A stretch of DNA of 64,000 nucleotides, taken from NCBI GenBank assembly GCA_900541795.1, contig UQLC01000001.1:1-64000 (forward strand). The letters run 5' to 3'. The notes under the pieces are model-generated. The model did not search any database. It saw nothing but the letters and a program-made list of their open reading frames with translations, and was not told where the DNA came from. Shown here one piece after another: positions 1 through 7,933 of the stretch. The stretch is from an uncultured Collinsella sp. Lineage in GTDB: Bacteria > Actinomycetota > Coriobacteriia > Coriobacteriales > Coriobacteriaceae. Each line of letters starts with the position of its first letter. Within the stretch, counting starts at the first letter, position 1. The position numbers and the translations under genes are program-made.

Positions 1-308
1 TGCGACACAACTGGTGTGTCCATCCTCGCAGTATCCGGTTCTCAAGGTGCACGCCCCGCGGCTCATCCGGTTCGACCGGGCCGCGCGGCAAGGAGATATA
101 TTGCCAGACCGCGAAGCGATGAGGGACGTCAATTCCACTCTTCACAATTCCTACACAATATATCGCTTCCTATATAAGTAATAGAAAGGCTGGCGCAGCA
201 ATACTGCACGTATCAGATGATGACCCTTCGGTTAAGAGATATATAAAGATCGGTCACCTGTAAGTGTCTATCTACCCGCGCTTTTGCTATATAAACCAGC
301 GCCTTAGA
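1..308. other. Non-coding stretch downstream of the rplT operon
   Basis: I see no convincing gene here. Bases 130-300 are AT-rich, with several TATATAA-like runs (around 160, 173 and 238), unlike the GC-rich coding DNA around them. This fits the promoter region of a minus-strand gene lying beyond the left edge. A plus frame is open from base 1 to about 177, but its translation is Arg/Pro/Ser-rich with no recognisable motif, so I do not call it. Confidence 0.5.
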
Positions 309-345
309 TAAAAAGAGGGAGCGCCGCGCACAGCGCGACACTCCC
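309..345 (-). terminator. Rho-independent terminator of infC-rpmI-rplT
   Basis: On the minus strand GGGAGTGTCGCGC (345-333) pairs with GCGCGGCGCTCCC (329-317) around a 3-base loop, with two G-U wobbles, and is followed by TCTTTTTATCT. It lies about 20 bases past the rplT stop, the expected end of this operon. Confidence 0.9.
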
Positions 346-366
346 CTAGCGATTCAAGAGAATCAA

Positions 367-726
367 TTAGGCCTCGAGAGCCTTCTTGGCAATGGCAGCC
401 AGCTCGTTGAAGGACTCGATGTCCTCGTAGGCCATCTGAGCCAGGACCTTGCGGTCGAGCTCGATGCCGGCAACCTTCAGGCCGTGCATGAACTGAGAGT
501 AAGAGATGTCGTTCAGGCGAGCGGCAGCGTTGATGCGGGTGATCCAGAGAGAGCGGATCTCGCGCTTCTTGTTGCGGCGATCACGATACTGATACTGCAG
601 GGAGTGCTGGACCTGCTCTTTAGCATGCTTGTAAGTACGCGAAGCGGCACCGTAGTAACCCTTCGCACGGTGCATAACGGTACGGCGCTTCTTCTTGGCG
701 GCAACAGCGCGCTTAATACGTGCCAT
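367..726 (-). CDS. rplT: 50S ribosomal protein L20
   Basis: Ribosomal protein L20 binds 23S rRNA early in assembly of the large subunit and, in bacteria studied, can repress its own operon by binding the mRNA leader. The 119 residues match the family length. The sequence shows the conserved basic N-terminus (MARIKRAV, then KKKRRTVMHRAKGYYG) and the C-terminal FMHGLKVAGIELDRKVLAQMA segment typical of L20. It is the last gene of infC-rpmI-rplT, about 46 bases after rpmI, and is followed directly by a terminator. The start has a usable Shine-Dalgarno (TAGGAGTTGAT before ATG). Identification is firm. Confidence 0.98.
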   Translation of the reverse strand: MARIKRAVAAKKKRRTVMHRAKGYYGAASRTYKHAKEQVQHSLQYQYRDRRNKKREIRSLWITRINAAARLNDISYSQFMHGLKVAGIELDRKVLAQMAYEDIESFNELAAIAKKALEA

Positions 727-772
727 GTTCTATCAACTCCTAGACGGTAAAACGAAAAACGGGAACGCGAAC

Positions 773-964
773 TTAGGCGAGACGCGACTTGATGACCTTG
801 CGGTCGGCAGCGGCGATCTCGGTCTCCTGACGGAAGCCACGCTTACGCTTGGTGGACTTCTTGCTCAGGATGTGGCTCTTGAAAGCCTTGGCGCGCATAA
901 GCTTGCCGGTACCAGTCTTGCGGAAACGCTTCTTGGTGCCGCTGTGGGACTTCATCTTAGGCAT
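773..964 (-). CDS. rpmI: 50S ribosomal protein L35
   Basis: L35 is a small, very basic protein of the large ribosomal subunit. The 63-residue product begins MPKMKSHSGTKKRFRKTGTGK and has the KSHILSKKSTKRKR stretch characteristic of the family, at normal length. It sits between infC (32 bases upstream) and rplT (46 bases downstream) in the near-universal IF3-L35-L20 order, so it is almost certainly co-transcribed with both. The ribosome-binding site is AAGGAG a few bases before the ATG. Nothing unusual was seen. Confidence 0.98.
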   Translation of the reverse strand: MPKMKSHSGTKKRFRKTGTGKLMRAKAFKSHILSKKSTKRKRGFRQETEIAAADRKVIKSRLA

Positions 965-996
965 GAAATACTCCTTAATCGGTTACTGAACACTAG

Positions 997-1551
997 TTAC
1001 TTGGTATCGCTTGCCGCTTTATCCTCATCGAAGGCGCCCTTAATCGGGGCGAGCAGCATAAGCATGTTACGGCCTTCCATCTTAGGCTTGGACTCGACCG
1101 TAGCGTAAGGCTTGAGATCCTCGGCGAGACGCTCGAGAACGTTAAGACCCTGCTCCGGGTGAGCCATCTCACGGCCGCGGAACATGATGGTGATCTTAAC
1201 GCGTGCGCCCTTCTTGAGGAAACGCAGAACGTGGCCCTTCTTGGTCTCGTAATCGCCAACGTCGATCTTGGGTCGGAACTTCATTTCCTTGACCTCGACC
1301 TTGGACTGGTTCTTACGAGCGGCCTTGGCCTTCATGGCCTGCTGGTACTTGAACTTACCGTAGTCCATGACCTTGCAGACCGGCGGCTCCGCGTTGGGAG
1401 CGATCTCGACCAGGTCGAGACCCTGATCGTCAGCGACGCGCTGGGCATCGCGGATGGCGAACAGGCCGAGCTGAGAGCCATCGACGCCAATCAAACGGCA
1501 CGAAGATGCAGTGATCTCGTCGTTGATGCGGGTGTCATCAGACTTAGCTAT
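997..1551 (-). CDS. infC: Translation initiation factor IF-3, probable AUA start
   Basis: IF-3 keeps ribosomal subunits apart and checks start codon and initiator tRNA. The protein carries the typical N-terminal domain (TRINDEITASSCRLIG), the DYGKFKYQQ linker and the C-terminal domain (EVKEMKFRPKIDVGDYETK, then RGREMAHPEQG), about 184 residues. The in-frame ATG at 1566-1564 is a poor start because the only strong Shine-Dalgarno, GGAGG (1563-1559), lies immediately after it. With that site, the codon at correct spacing (8 bases) is ATA at 1551-1549, giving a product that starts (M)AKSDDTRIN. Non-canonical starts on infC are a known device by which IF-3 limits its own synthesis, so I choose the ATA. 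The alternative ATG start would add five residues. A leader with a terminator-like hairpin lies just upstream. Confidence 0.9.
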   Translation of the reverse strand: MAKSDDTRINDEITASSCRLIGVDGSQLGLFAIRDAQRVADDQGLDLVEIAPNAEPPVCKVMDYGKFKYQQAMKAKAARKNQSKVEVKEMKFRPKIDVGDYETKKGHVLRFLKKGARVKITIMFRGREMAHPEQGLNVLERLAEDLKPYATVESKPKMEGRNMLMLLAPIKGAFDEDKAASDTK

Positions 1552-1566
1552 TTTCCCTACCTCCAT

Positions 1567-1604
1567 TCATAAAAAAATAACCCGGCGCTTCTTTGCAACC
1601 AGGT
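1567..1604 (-). terminator. Attenuator-type terminator in the infC leader
   Basis: Minus-strand ACCTGG (1604-1599) pairs with CCGGGT (1585-1580), extended by TGC/GCG across one bulged base around an AAAGAA loop, then TTATTTTTTT (1579-1570). The T-run stops only a few bases before the infC ribosome-binding site. This is where a transcription attenuator would sit, since tRNA-Leu upstream has its own terminator. I infer premature termination control of infC-rpmI-rplT. Confidence 0.75.
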
Positions 1605-1700
1605 CGTACACATAGACATCCTCGGTGTGAGGAAGGGAATCTAGGTTGTATGACCAGTCAGCTGCTCATTGGCGCCAAAAGGTGGGAACCCTCGGGTTCC
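1602..1700 (-). promoter_or_regulatory. infC leader with competing stem (possible antiterminator)
   Basis: Upstream of the attenuator, minus-strand GGTCATACA (1655-1647) can pair with TGTACGACC (1610-1602) with one mismatch. Its right arm overlaps the left arm of the terminator hairpin, so the two folds exclude each other. A separate perfect hairpin GGAACC-CGAG-GGTTCC lies at 1700-1685. Together these form a leader of roughly 200 bases. L20 is a known leader-binding repressor of this operon in other bacteria; whether this leader binds L20 is inference. Confidence 0.5.
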
Positions 1701-1772
1701 TCTTTAGGGCATTGCGGGAACAACGCCTTGTGGATAATAACACGCGCAGCGCGTTATCACATTACGTACACG

Positions 1773-1798
1773 AAAAAGGGGGGAGGCCTTGACCCCCT
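1773..1798 (-). terminator. Terminator of tRNA-Leu
   Basis: Minus-strand GGGGG (1797-1793), loop TCAAGGCC, then TCCCCCC (1784-1778) followed by TTTTT. It begins about 20 bases after the tRNA 3' end. Confidence 0.8.
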
Positions 1799-1818
1799 TG
1801 AACGCTCACTTGCATGTA

Positions 1819-1905
1819 TGGTGCCCGAGGCGAGACTCGAACTCGCACGTTGTTGCCAACGGTGGATTTTGAGTCCACTGCGTCTGCCAATTCCGCCACT
1901 CGGGC
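1819..1905 (-). tRNA. tRNA-Leu (anticodon CAA, reads UUG)
   Basis: A class II tRNA with acceptor stem GCCCGAG/CTCGGGC, anticodon stem GTGGA/TCCAC enclosing loop CTCAAAA (anticodon CAA), a long variable arm CGTTG-GCAA-CAACG, T arm GCGAG-TTCGAGT-CTCGC, discriminator A and an encoded CCA (1821-1819). The long variable arm and anticodon fit leucine. It has its own terminator and precedes the infC leader on the same strand. Confidence 0.97.
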
Positions 1906-1944
1906 ACGTAATGCGTGAGTTAGTTTATCACAGCTTTCTGTTGA

Positions 1945-3378
1945 TTAGTCCGAAAATGGAACTTCGAGCATTTCGATAAGCTCAACCTTGCGCAACATCT
2001 CCCGCTTACGACATCCACGTCCGTCAACCGAGGCCTCGCCCATCTGGTTGTCATAGGGGTCCTCACGCATGCCATCGAAAGCAGGCACAAATTCAGCCTG
2101 GAATCGATTGTTGGCCACCATACGCCACGGGTCGAGATTGCCAAAGTAGTGACGACGGCGCCACTCCTCCCCCATCCTGCGTGCCGAGGAACCAAACGAT
2201 ACGTCGGCGTTAAGCCAACCGGTCTGGGGTGTGTAGAACTCGGCCCAGTCGTGCGGTCCCACCGAATCGGGCGCAACATATAGGCCGCTCTGCCAACGAG
2301 CAGGCACCCCCGCGATGCGGCACATGGTGATAAACGTGAGCGCCATAACGCCGCAATCGCCGCGGAGCGAGTGTGCGCAGTCGTCGGCAATAGATCCCAA
2401 AAGCAGGTACGGTGGCTGATAGCGATAGTCGATATGCTGTGTCAGGTAATCATAGATAGCACGAGCGCGATCGAGCGGATCCTCGAGCCCGTCAACAACA
2501 CGCTCCGTCAACTGTCGCAGGTACGGCGTAAACGCAATGTGCGGACGGTCCTCGGAAGTGTCCTCGGGCAGCGGCGTGTCCATGCACGGGCGTTCGGGCA
2601 GCGCACCTCCATAAATGTCGCAGAAGGCAACATTAATGTGATAACGATAGGTTACCGAGAACGAGCGCTCGGTCGAAGAACACCATGAAGCGGTGCGTGC
2701 CGGCGCATCCTCGGGGGCAACATGCCCCTCCGGCGTCATATCGAGAACTTCGACCTGAGACTGTTGACGGCAGGCGGCAGCAACGGGAAGCCACGCGCGA
2801 ACGGCCTCCCCCTCAAGAGCACCGGGAACAGACACGGACGCCTTAAGAGTAATGACGCGAGACAGCCCATTCTGCGATTCCATCTCCTTGAGCATCTGGT
2901 TGCGCAGCGCAATTCCGTCCGCAGGATCAGGACGCATGCCGGGGACCTCTTTGGGATACACGCGAAGCGAATTGAGGAAGTTATCGAGAACGAATAGCTC
3001 ACCATCGATAAAGCGCCAGTCAATACGCTTGCGATCAATCAGGTCGTCAAACTGCTCTTCGGTAAACTCTGGCCACTCCTCGCGAATCATCGCAATGGCT
3101 CGATCACGCGGCACCGAAAAATGAAGCGGCGTCTCGAGCATGCGATACCGCTCGGCACGGACGCAGGCTGCCAGGGAAGGCTCAGGATTCTGCCCCAAAA
3201 GACGATCGCAGGCAGCAACAGCCTGCGTCAAATACCCGGCATCCTTAAGACGAAGAATCTCGGGCGGCAGTCCAATATCGAGATGACGAAAGTCATCACA
3301 GCAAACATCAACAGAGCAGCCAACAGGACCCTCGTCAACAACCTTCCCATCCGAAGGCAGCACATTAATAACAGCCAT
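1945..3378 (-). CDS. Transglutaminase-like superfamily protein
   Basis: A 477-residue protein whose C-terminal third is a transglutaminase-like (papain-fold) domain. Catalytic Cys342 lies in RGDCGVMALTF, His376 in HDWAEFY and Asp392 in LNADVSFG, so the triad is complete. The N-terminal 300 residues contain no motif I know; there is no signal peptide or clear membrane segment, suggesting a cytoplasmic enzyme. Bacterial members usually act as cysteine proteases or amidases rather than cross-linkers; the substrate is unknown. I chose the ATG at 3378 because GGAG sits 6-7 bases before it; an in-frame upstream start at 3459 would add 27 residues but lacks such a site. No co-transcribed neighbour is evident. 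Family assignment is firm, function is not. Confidence 0.85.
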   Translation of the reverse strand: MAVINVLPSDGKVVDEGPVGCSVDVCCDDFRHLDIGLPPEILRLKDAGYLTQAVAACDRLLGQNPEPSLAACVRAERYRMLETPLHFSVPRDRAIAMIREEWPEFTEEQFDDLIDRKRIDWRFIDGELFVLDNFLNSLRVYPKEVPGMRPDPADGIALRNQMLKEMESQNGLSRVITLKASVSVPGALEGEAVRAWLPVAAACRQQSQVEVLDMTPEGHVAPEDAPARTASWCSSTERSFSVTYRYHINVAFCDIYGGALPERPCMDTPLPEDTSEDRPHIAFTPYLRQLTERVVDGLEDPLDRARAIYDYLTQHIDYRYQPPYLLLGSIADDCAHSLRGDCGVMALTFITMCRIAGVPARWQSGLYVAPDSVGPHDWAEFYTPQTGWLNADVSFGSSARRMGEEWRRRHYFGNLDPWRMVANNRFQAEFVPAFDGMREDPYDNQMGEASVDGRGCRKREMLRKVELIEMLEVPFSD

Positions 3379-3482
3379 ACCAAACTCCAAGTCACTAGAA
3401 CGCTTGAAGCCCATTGTAGCGAGATAAAAAGAAAGCCCCAACAAGGGAGCCATCAACACCGCCGAGCGGTAGTCAAAAAATG

Positions 3483-3713
3483 AATTCAGCCCAGTAACCC
3501 TGTAGCGAGTTAACGAAGGAGGCCCCGTTCACCCGGAGCTTTTCCCATTGCGCGACTTCTGGCAAAGCCAGTAGCCACCTTAATTCAGACTCGTAACCCT
3601 GCGGCGTTAAACGAAGGAAGCCCCGTCTCCCGGAACTGTTTCCTTGGCGCGACTTCTGGCGAAGCCAGGTGAGCGCAAAGGAAACAGTGTAGGGAGACGG
3701 GGCTTCCGGTGGG
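3483..3713. repeat. Two tandem copies of a ~99-bp palindromic element
   Basis: Two diverged direct copies start with AATTCAG at 3483 and 3582, exactly 99 bases apart, and share GTAACCCTG, AACGAAGGA, CCCCGT, TTCC and GCGCGACTTCTGGC(A/G)AAGCCAG. The second copy continues into a long hairpin: 3616-3645 (GGAAGCCCCGTCTCCC, then ACTGTTTCCTT) pairs with 3678-3707, enclosing a small CTGGC-GAA-GCCAG stem. The first copy lacks the returning arm, as if truncated. It lies between the aldolase stop and the transglutaminase start, so the full copy could also terminate fba. No coding potential was seen. Confidence 0.8.
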
Positions 3714-3727
3714 AAGTTTAGCGACGC

Positions 3728-4594
3728 TTACGCCTTGTTGACGGAACCAAACTCCTCCATGAGCTCCTTGGTGCGGGCAACGATGTTGTCGCGACCAGGC
3801 TTGAGGAGCTTGCGGGGGTCAAAGCCCTTACCCTGCTGATCCTTGCCAGCCTCGATGTACTCGCGGACGCCCTTGGCGAAGACGAGCTGCAGGTCGGTGT
3901 TGACGTTGATCTTGGAGATGCCCAGGGAGATGGCCTTCTTGATCTGATCCTCGGGGATGCCGGTACCACCGTGCAGGACGAGGGGCAGGTCGCCAGTCTG
4001 AGCCTTGATCTCGCCCAGACGCTCGAAGGAAAGGCCGGCCCAGTCGGCGGGATACACGCCGTGGATGTTGCCGATGCCGCAGGCGAGGAAGTCGACGCCC
4101 AGGTCAGCAATCTGCTTGCACTCAGCAGGATCAGCGAGCTCGCCGCTGGAGGTCACGCCGTCCTCGGTGCCGCCGATGCCGCCGACCTCGGCCTCGATGG
4201 ACATGCCCTTGGAGTGGGCAAGCTCAACGAGCTCCTTGGTGCGGTCGAGGTTAAGCTGGAAGGTCTCCTCATGAGAGCCGTCATACATGATGGACGTGAA
4301 GCCGGCCTCGATGCACTTGAAGCAGTCCTCGTAAGAACCGTGATCGAGGTGAAGGGCGACGGGAACGGTAACGCCCGTGGCCTCGACGGCAGCCTTGACC
4401 ATGTCGGCGCAGACCTTGAAACCGCCCATCCACTTAGCGGCACCAGCGGTGCACTGAAGGATCAGCGGAGACTTGGCCTCCTCGGCGGCCTGGAGAATAG
4501 CCAGGGTCCACTCGAGGTTGTTGGTGTTGAAGGCACCGAGACCGTACTTGCCGGCCTCGGCCTTCTTGAGCATGTCTGCTGCGTTGACGAGCAT
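3728..4594 (-). CDS. fba: Class II fructose-1,6-bisphosphate aldolase
   Basis: Cleaves fructose 1,6-bisphosphate to dihydroxyacetone phosphate and glyceraldehyde 3-phosphate in glycolysis, in the cytoplasm; the class II enzyme needs a divalent metal, usually zinc. The 288 residues show HLDHG (82-86, catalytic Asp and a metal His), EAEVGGIGGTEDG (134-146), GNIHGVY (His178) and LHGGTG (His208), the expected metal and phosphate-binding elements. The start MLVNAADMLKKAEAGKYG is typical for the family and follows GGAGG at 8 bases; an upstream in-frame extension has no site and is ignored. It appears monocistronic, with a long hairpin after it. A tagatose-bisphosphate aldolase is the main alternative, but the sequence reads as a housekeeping Fba. 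Confidence 0.95.
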   Translation of the reverse strand: MLVNAADMLKKAEAGKYGLGAFNTNNLEWTLAILQAAEEAKSPLILQCTAGAAKWMGGFKVCADMVKAAVEATGVTVPVALHLDHGSYEDCFKCIEAGFTSIMYDGSHEETFQLNLDRTKELVELAHSKGMSIEAEVGGIGGTEDGVTSSGELADPAECKQIADLGVDFLACGIGNIHGVYPADWAGLSFERLGEIKAQTGDLPLVLHGGTGIPEDQIKKAISLGISKINVNTDLQLVFAKGVREYIEAGKDQQGKGFDPRKLLKPGRDNIVARTKELMEEFGSVNKA

Positions 4595-4789
4595 AAAAGA
4601 AACCTCCTGTAAGGTTGCTCCGATAACGCCTGAGATTTTACCACGGCGCACCCGAGCATAAACGTTCGTTTGTTCACGAATATCGTCCAAACAGACTTTT
4701 TTTGACCGTTTGCCCTACGGAATCGACCCGTTGGGGAAAAATAGCTTGACGTTTGGACACTTCTCGTGCTTCAGAAGCTGACTATAAAG

Positions 4790-5473
4790 CTATATCTGCA
4801 TGAAAGGGTTCTGCATGAGCTCGCGTGCCATGGTGGTCGAATCGCCATGGCCGGTTAGGCAAACGGTATCGGGCGGGAGAAGCCGGGCGAGCTTGGAGAG
4901 CGAGCGAAGAATCGCCGTCTCGTCTCCTCCAGAAAGATCGGTGCGGCCGTGCCCACCCGGGAACAGGGTGTCGCCCACAAAGGCAATGTTCCCCTGCTCA
5001 GCGGCAGCAAACAAGACAATCCCGCCCGGCGTATGCCCTGGCGTCTCGATCACCTGCAGGCAGATATTGCCCACCTCAATGGTATCGCCCTCGGCGAGCA
5101 GGCGCGTCGGCTCCCCGGGATCGGGCGTCTCAATGCACCACATAGCTCGCTGTTCCTCGATGTTCGTATGCGGCACCGCCACATCCTTAGTACACAGCTC
5201 ATACTGGCAGCCCTCGCCAACGGTGGTTCGCACGCCGGCAACACCACCAACATGATCGGCATGGCCATGAGTGCATACGGCGCCAAGCACGCGTACGCCG
5301 GGATGCTCGGCTCGAACATGCTCCACCAAGCGCTCGCCTTCCCACGCAGGGTCGATGATCACGCACTCATTGTTCGAAATAACTGCATAGCTATTGGTCT
5401 GAATGGGACCGTTTACGAGCGTCTCGATCTCGACCGATCCCTTGGGAGTTAAATCCAAGGACACAGCACCCAT
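4790..5473 (-). CDS. Metallo-beta-lactamase fold hydrolase (glyoxalase II-like)
   Basis: A 227-residue cytoplasmic hydrolase of the MBL superfamily. The metal-binding signature THGHADHVGG gives His69, His71, Asp73 and His74, followed by ETPGHTPGG, FVGDTLFPGGHGRTDL and LTGHGDSTT, the usual order for small glyoxalase II-like or YcbL-type enzymes that hydrolyse thioesters such as lactoyl-glutathione-like adducts. The substrate cannot be told from sequence. The start follows AGGAGAGGGAC before ATG. It lies 84 bases downstream of the rel gene on the same strand, with a hairpin between them, so it may be partly co-transcribed. Confidence 0.85.
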   Translation of the reverse strand: MGAVSLDLTPKGSVEIETLVNGPIQTNSYAVISNNECVIIDPAWEGERLVEHVRAEHPGVRVLGAVCTHGHADHVGGVAGVRTTVGEGCQYELCTKDVAVPHTNIEEQRAMWCIETPDPGEPTRLLAEGDTIEVGNICLQVIETPGHTPGGIVLFAAAEQGNIAFVGDTLFPGGHGRTDLSGGDETAILRSLSKLARLLPPDTVCLTGHGDSTTMARELMQNPFMQI

Positions 5474-5494
5474 GTCCCTCTCCTCTCTATAGAA

Positions 5495-5520
5495 TTCGAG
5501 GCATCAAACGATGCCTCGAG
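5495..5520 (-). terminator. Stem-loop after rel
   Basis: Perfect inverted repeat CGAGGCATC-AAAC-GATGCCTCG (5497-5518) between the rel stop and the MBL hydrolase. On the minus strand it is followed by AATTCTATAG, not a clean T-run, so termination may be partial. Confidence 0.5.
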
Positions 5521-5557
5521 TGTAGCGAATATCGATAATGTGGCACGTTCGTCGCGA

Positions 5558-7918
5558 CTAAACGCGGCGCTTAAGCTGGGCTCCACCCTCGCCGGGCATC
5601 AGGCGGCGCGCGTCGTAGACGGAGTCAACGCTGCTGATAGAGGCCAGCAGCGGATCCAGACCGCTCGCGTCCGAGATCTCGACCATAAAGCGCAGGGTTG
5701 CAATACCCTCGCGGTTGGTCGACGTAGCGGCAGAAAGGATATTGCCGCCCGCATCGCCAATGGCAATGGTGACATCCTTGAGCAGGCCCATGCGGTCCAG
5801 GCACTCGACCACGATCTCGACCTGGAAGAGAGTGTCGGCAGCACCGTCCCACTCCACATCGATCATGCGCTCGGGATGCTCCATAAGACCCTTGACGTTG
5901 GGGCAGTTGGCGCGATGCACCGAAACGCCACGACCGCGCGTGATGAAGCCGACGATGTCGTCGCCCGTCACGGGATTGCAGCAATGGGCCAGACGAACCA
6001 GCAGGCCGCTGTTGCTCTCGCCCTTGACGATAATGCCGTTGCCGGCGCTCTTGCCGCGCTTTTGCGGCTTGCGGTTGGAGCCTCGGGCCGGCTGCTTCAC
6101 GACCTCGGCGATAGCATCGGCCTTGGTGAGCTGCTCCTCGGGCTTGGGGTCCAAAATCTGCTCGACCTTGTTACCCACAGCGCGCGGGGCAACTTTGCCG
6201 GCGCCGACGGCGGCAAACAGGTCCTCGAGCTGCTTGTAGTTAAACTGCTCCGCCACGGCGTTGAGCGCACGCGTGGATCGCGGCGTAGAGATGCCATACC
6301 CGCGCTTGCGCAAGTCCTTGGCCAGTATATCGCGGCCGGCAGCAGCGTCGTCGTCCTTGGTCGCGGCGGCAAAATAGCGGCGGATCTTTGACTTGGCGGA
6401 AGGTGTCTTAACGATCTTGAGCCAATCACGAGACGGCTTGGAACTCTTGTTGGTCAGGATTTCAACGCGGTCGCCCGTCTTGATCTCGTGCGTGAGTGGG
6501 GCCACCGCGCCGTTGATCTTAGCGCCGACGCAGTGATTGCCCACCTCGGTGTGAACGGCGTAGGCAAAGTCGAGCGGCGTGGAGCCGGCACGAAGCGCCA
6601 TGACCTCGCCCTTGGGCGTAAAGACAAAAATCTCCTGGTCAAACAAGTCGACCTTCAGCGAGTGCAGGTATTCCTTGGCGTCGGTGATCTCATCAGACGC
6701 AGCCCAATCGAGCGAATGTTTGAGCCAGTTAATCTGGTCGTCCAGACGCTGCGCATCGTTGGTCTTGGAGGCAGACGATCCGCCCGACTTCTTATAGAGC
6801 CAGTGGGCGGCAATGCCGTACTCGGCCTGCTCATGCATCTCATAGGTTCGAATCTGAATCTCGAGCGGACGAGCCGTGGGACCGATAACCGTCGTGTGGA
6901 GCGACTGGTAGTTATTGACCTTGGGCATGGCGATATAGTCTTTAAAGCGACCGGGCATGGGGTGCCACAGCGTATGCACTGCACCGAGCGTGGAGTAGCA
7001 ATCGCGCACCGAATGCGTGATGACGCGCAGCGCCACCAGGTCGTAGATCTCGGAGAACTCCTTGCCCTTACGCTTCATCTTTTGGTAAATGGACCAATAG
7101 TGCTTGGAGCGGCCATTAATCTGGAAGCCCTCCAGGCCAATGCGGTTGAGCTCGTCGGTGAGCGTCTTGATGGTCTCGGCCAGATAGCGCTCGCGAACCT
7201 CGCGCGACTCCGCCACCATGCGCGCGATGCGCTGGTAGGCGTCGGGCTCCAGGTAGAAGAAGGACAGGTCCTCGAGCTCCCACTTAATAGAGCTCATGCC
7301 CAGACGGTCGGCCAGGGGCGCATACACGTCCATGGTCTCGCGGGCCTTAAACAAGCGACGGTCCTCGCGAAGGGCCGCCAGCGTACGCATGTTATGCAGG
7401 CGGTCGGCAAGCTTAACGATAATGACGCGGATGTCCTTGGACATGGCGAGGAACATCTTGCGCAGCGTAAGCGCCTGTTTCTCGTCCATGCTATCGACTT
7501 CGATGTTGGTGAGCTTGGTCACGCCATCGACGAGCTCGGCCACCGTATCGCCAAACAGACCGGAAACATCGGCGAGCGAGGTCTCGGTATCCTCGACGGT
7601 ATCGTGCAGCAGCGCGGCGCACACCACATCGCAGTCCATCTTGAGGTCGGCCAGAATGATAGCCACCTCGACGGGATGGTTGATGTACATCTCACCCGAG
7701 CGCCGCTTTTGGTTGCAGTGCTTCTCGGCAGCAAAGCAATAGGCCTGCTCCACCTTGGAGAAGTCGTCCTCATTCATATATTTGAGGCACAGGCGCTCCA
7801 GCTTGTCGCAGCTGTCCGCCATAATCTCGGGCGGCAGCTCATCGGCATGCTTATAGTGCTCCATCTCCGAAAACGGCTGGAGGGTGGAATCATGGGCGGT
7901 ACGGGCTGCGGCATCCAT
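5558..7918 (-). CDS. rel: Bifunctional (p)ppGpp synthetase/hydrolase
   Basis: Makes and degrades the stringent-response alarmone (p)ppGpp in response to amino acid starvation on the ribosome. The 786 residues have the standard long-Rel layout: HD hydrolase domain (YINHP at 78-82, HDTVEDTE with His105-Asp106), synthetase domain (RFKDYIAMPK at 324-333, NYQSLHTT at 336-343), TGS domain (about 427-490) and a C-terminal ACT domain (about 705-780). Both catalytic centres look intact, so it should be bifunctional. The start has GGGGAAGGGGACCTCG before ATG. It begins 15 bases after the RecJ-helicase stop, so the two are probably one operon. Confidence 0.97.
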   Translation of the reverse strand: MDAAARTAHDSTLQPFSEMEHYKHADELPPEIMADSCDKLERLCLKYMNEDDFSKVEQAYCFAAEKHCNQKRRSGEMYINHPVEVAIILADLKMDCDVVCAALLHDTVEDTETSLADVSGLFGDTVAELVDGVTKLTNIEVDSMDEKQALTLRKMFLAMSKDIRVIIVKLADRLHNMRTLAALREDRRLFKARETMDVYAPLADRLGMSSIKWELEDLSFFYLEPDAYQRIARMVAESREVRERYLAETIKTLTDELNRIGLEGFQINGRSKHYWSIYQKMKRKGKEFSEIYDLVALRVITHSVRDCYSTLGAVHTLWHPMPGRFKDYIAMPKVNNYQSLHTTVIGPTARPLEIQIRTYEMHEQAEYGIAAHWLYKKSGGSSASKTNDAQRLDDQINWLKHSLDWAASDEITDAKEYLHSLKVDLFDQEIFVFTPKGEVMALRAGSTPLDFAYAVHTEVGNHCVGAKINGAVAPLTHEIKTGDRVEILTNKSSKPSRDWLKIVKTPSAKSKIRRYFAAATKDDDAAAGRDILAKDLRKRGYGISTPRSTRALNAVAEQFNYKQLEDLFAAVGAGKVAPRAVGNKVEQILDPKPEEQLTKADAIAEVVKQPARGSNRKPQKRGKSAGNGIIVKGESNSGLLVRLAHCCNPVTGDDIVGFITRGRGVSVHRANCPNVKGLMEHPERMIDVEWDGAADTLFQVEIVVECLDRMGLLKDVTIAIGDAGGNILSAATSTNREGIATLRFMVEISDASGLDPLLASISSVDSVYDARRLMPGEGGAQLKRRV

Positions 7919-7933
7919 CGAGGTCCCCTTCCC

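Noticed and set aside
1..177. A plus-strand open frame from the left edge as the end of a gene
   Set aside because: 59 codons, Arg/Pro/Ser-rich, no motif and ending in an AT-rich promoter-like region; better explained as non-coding.
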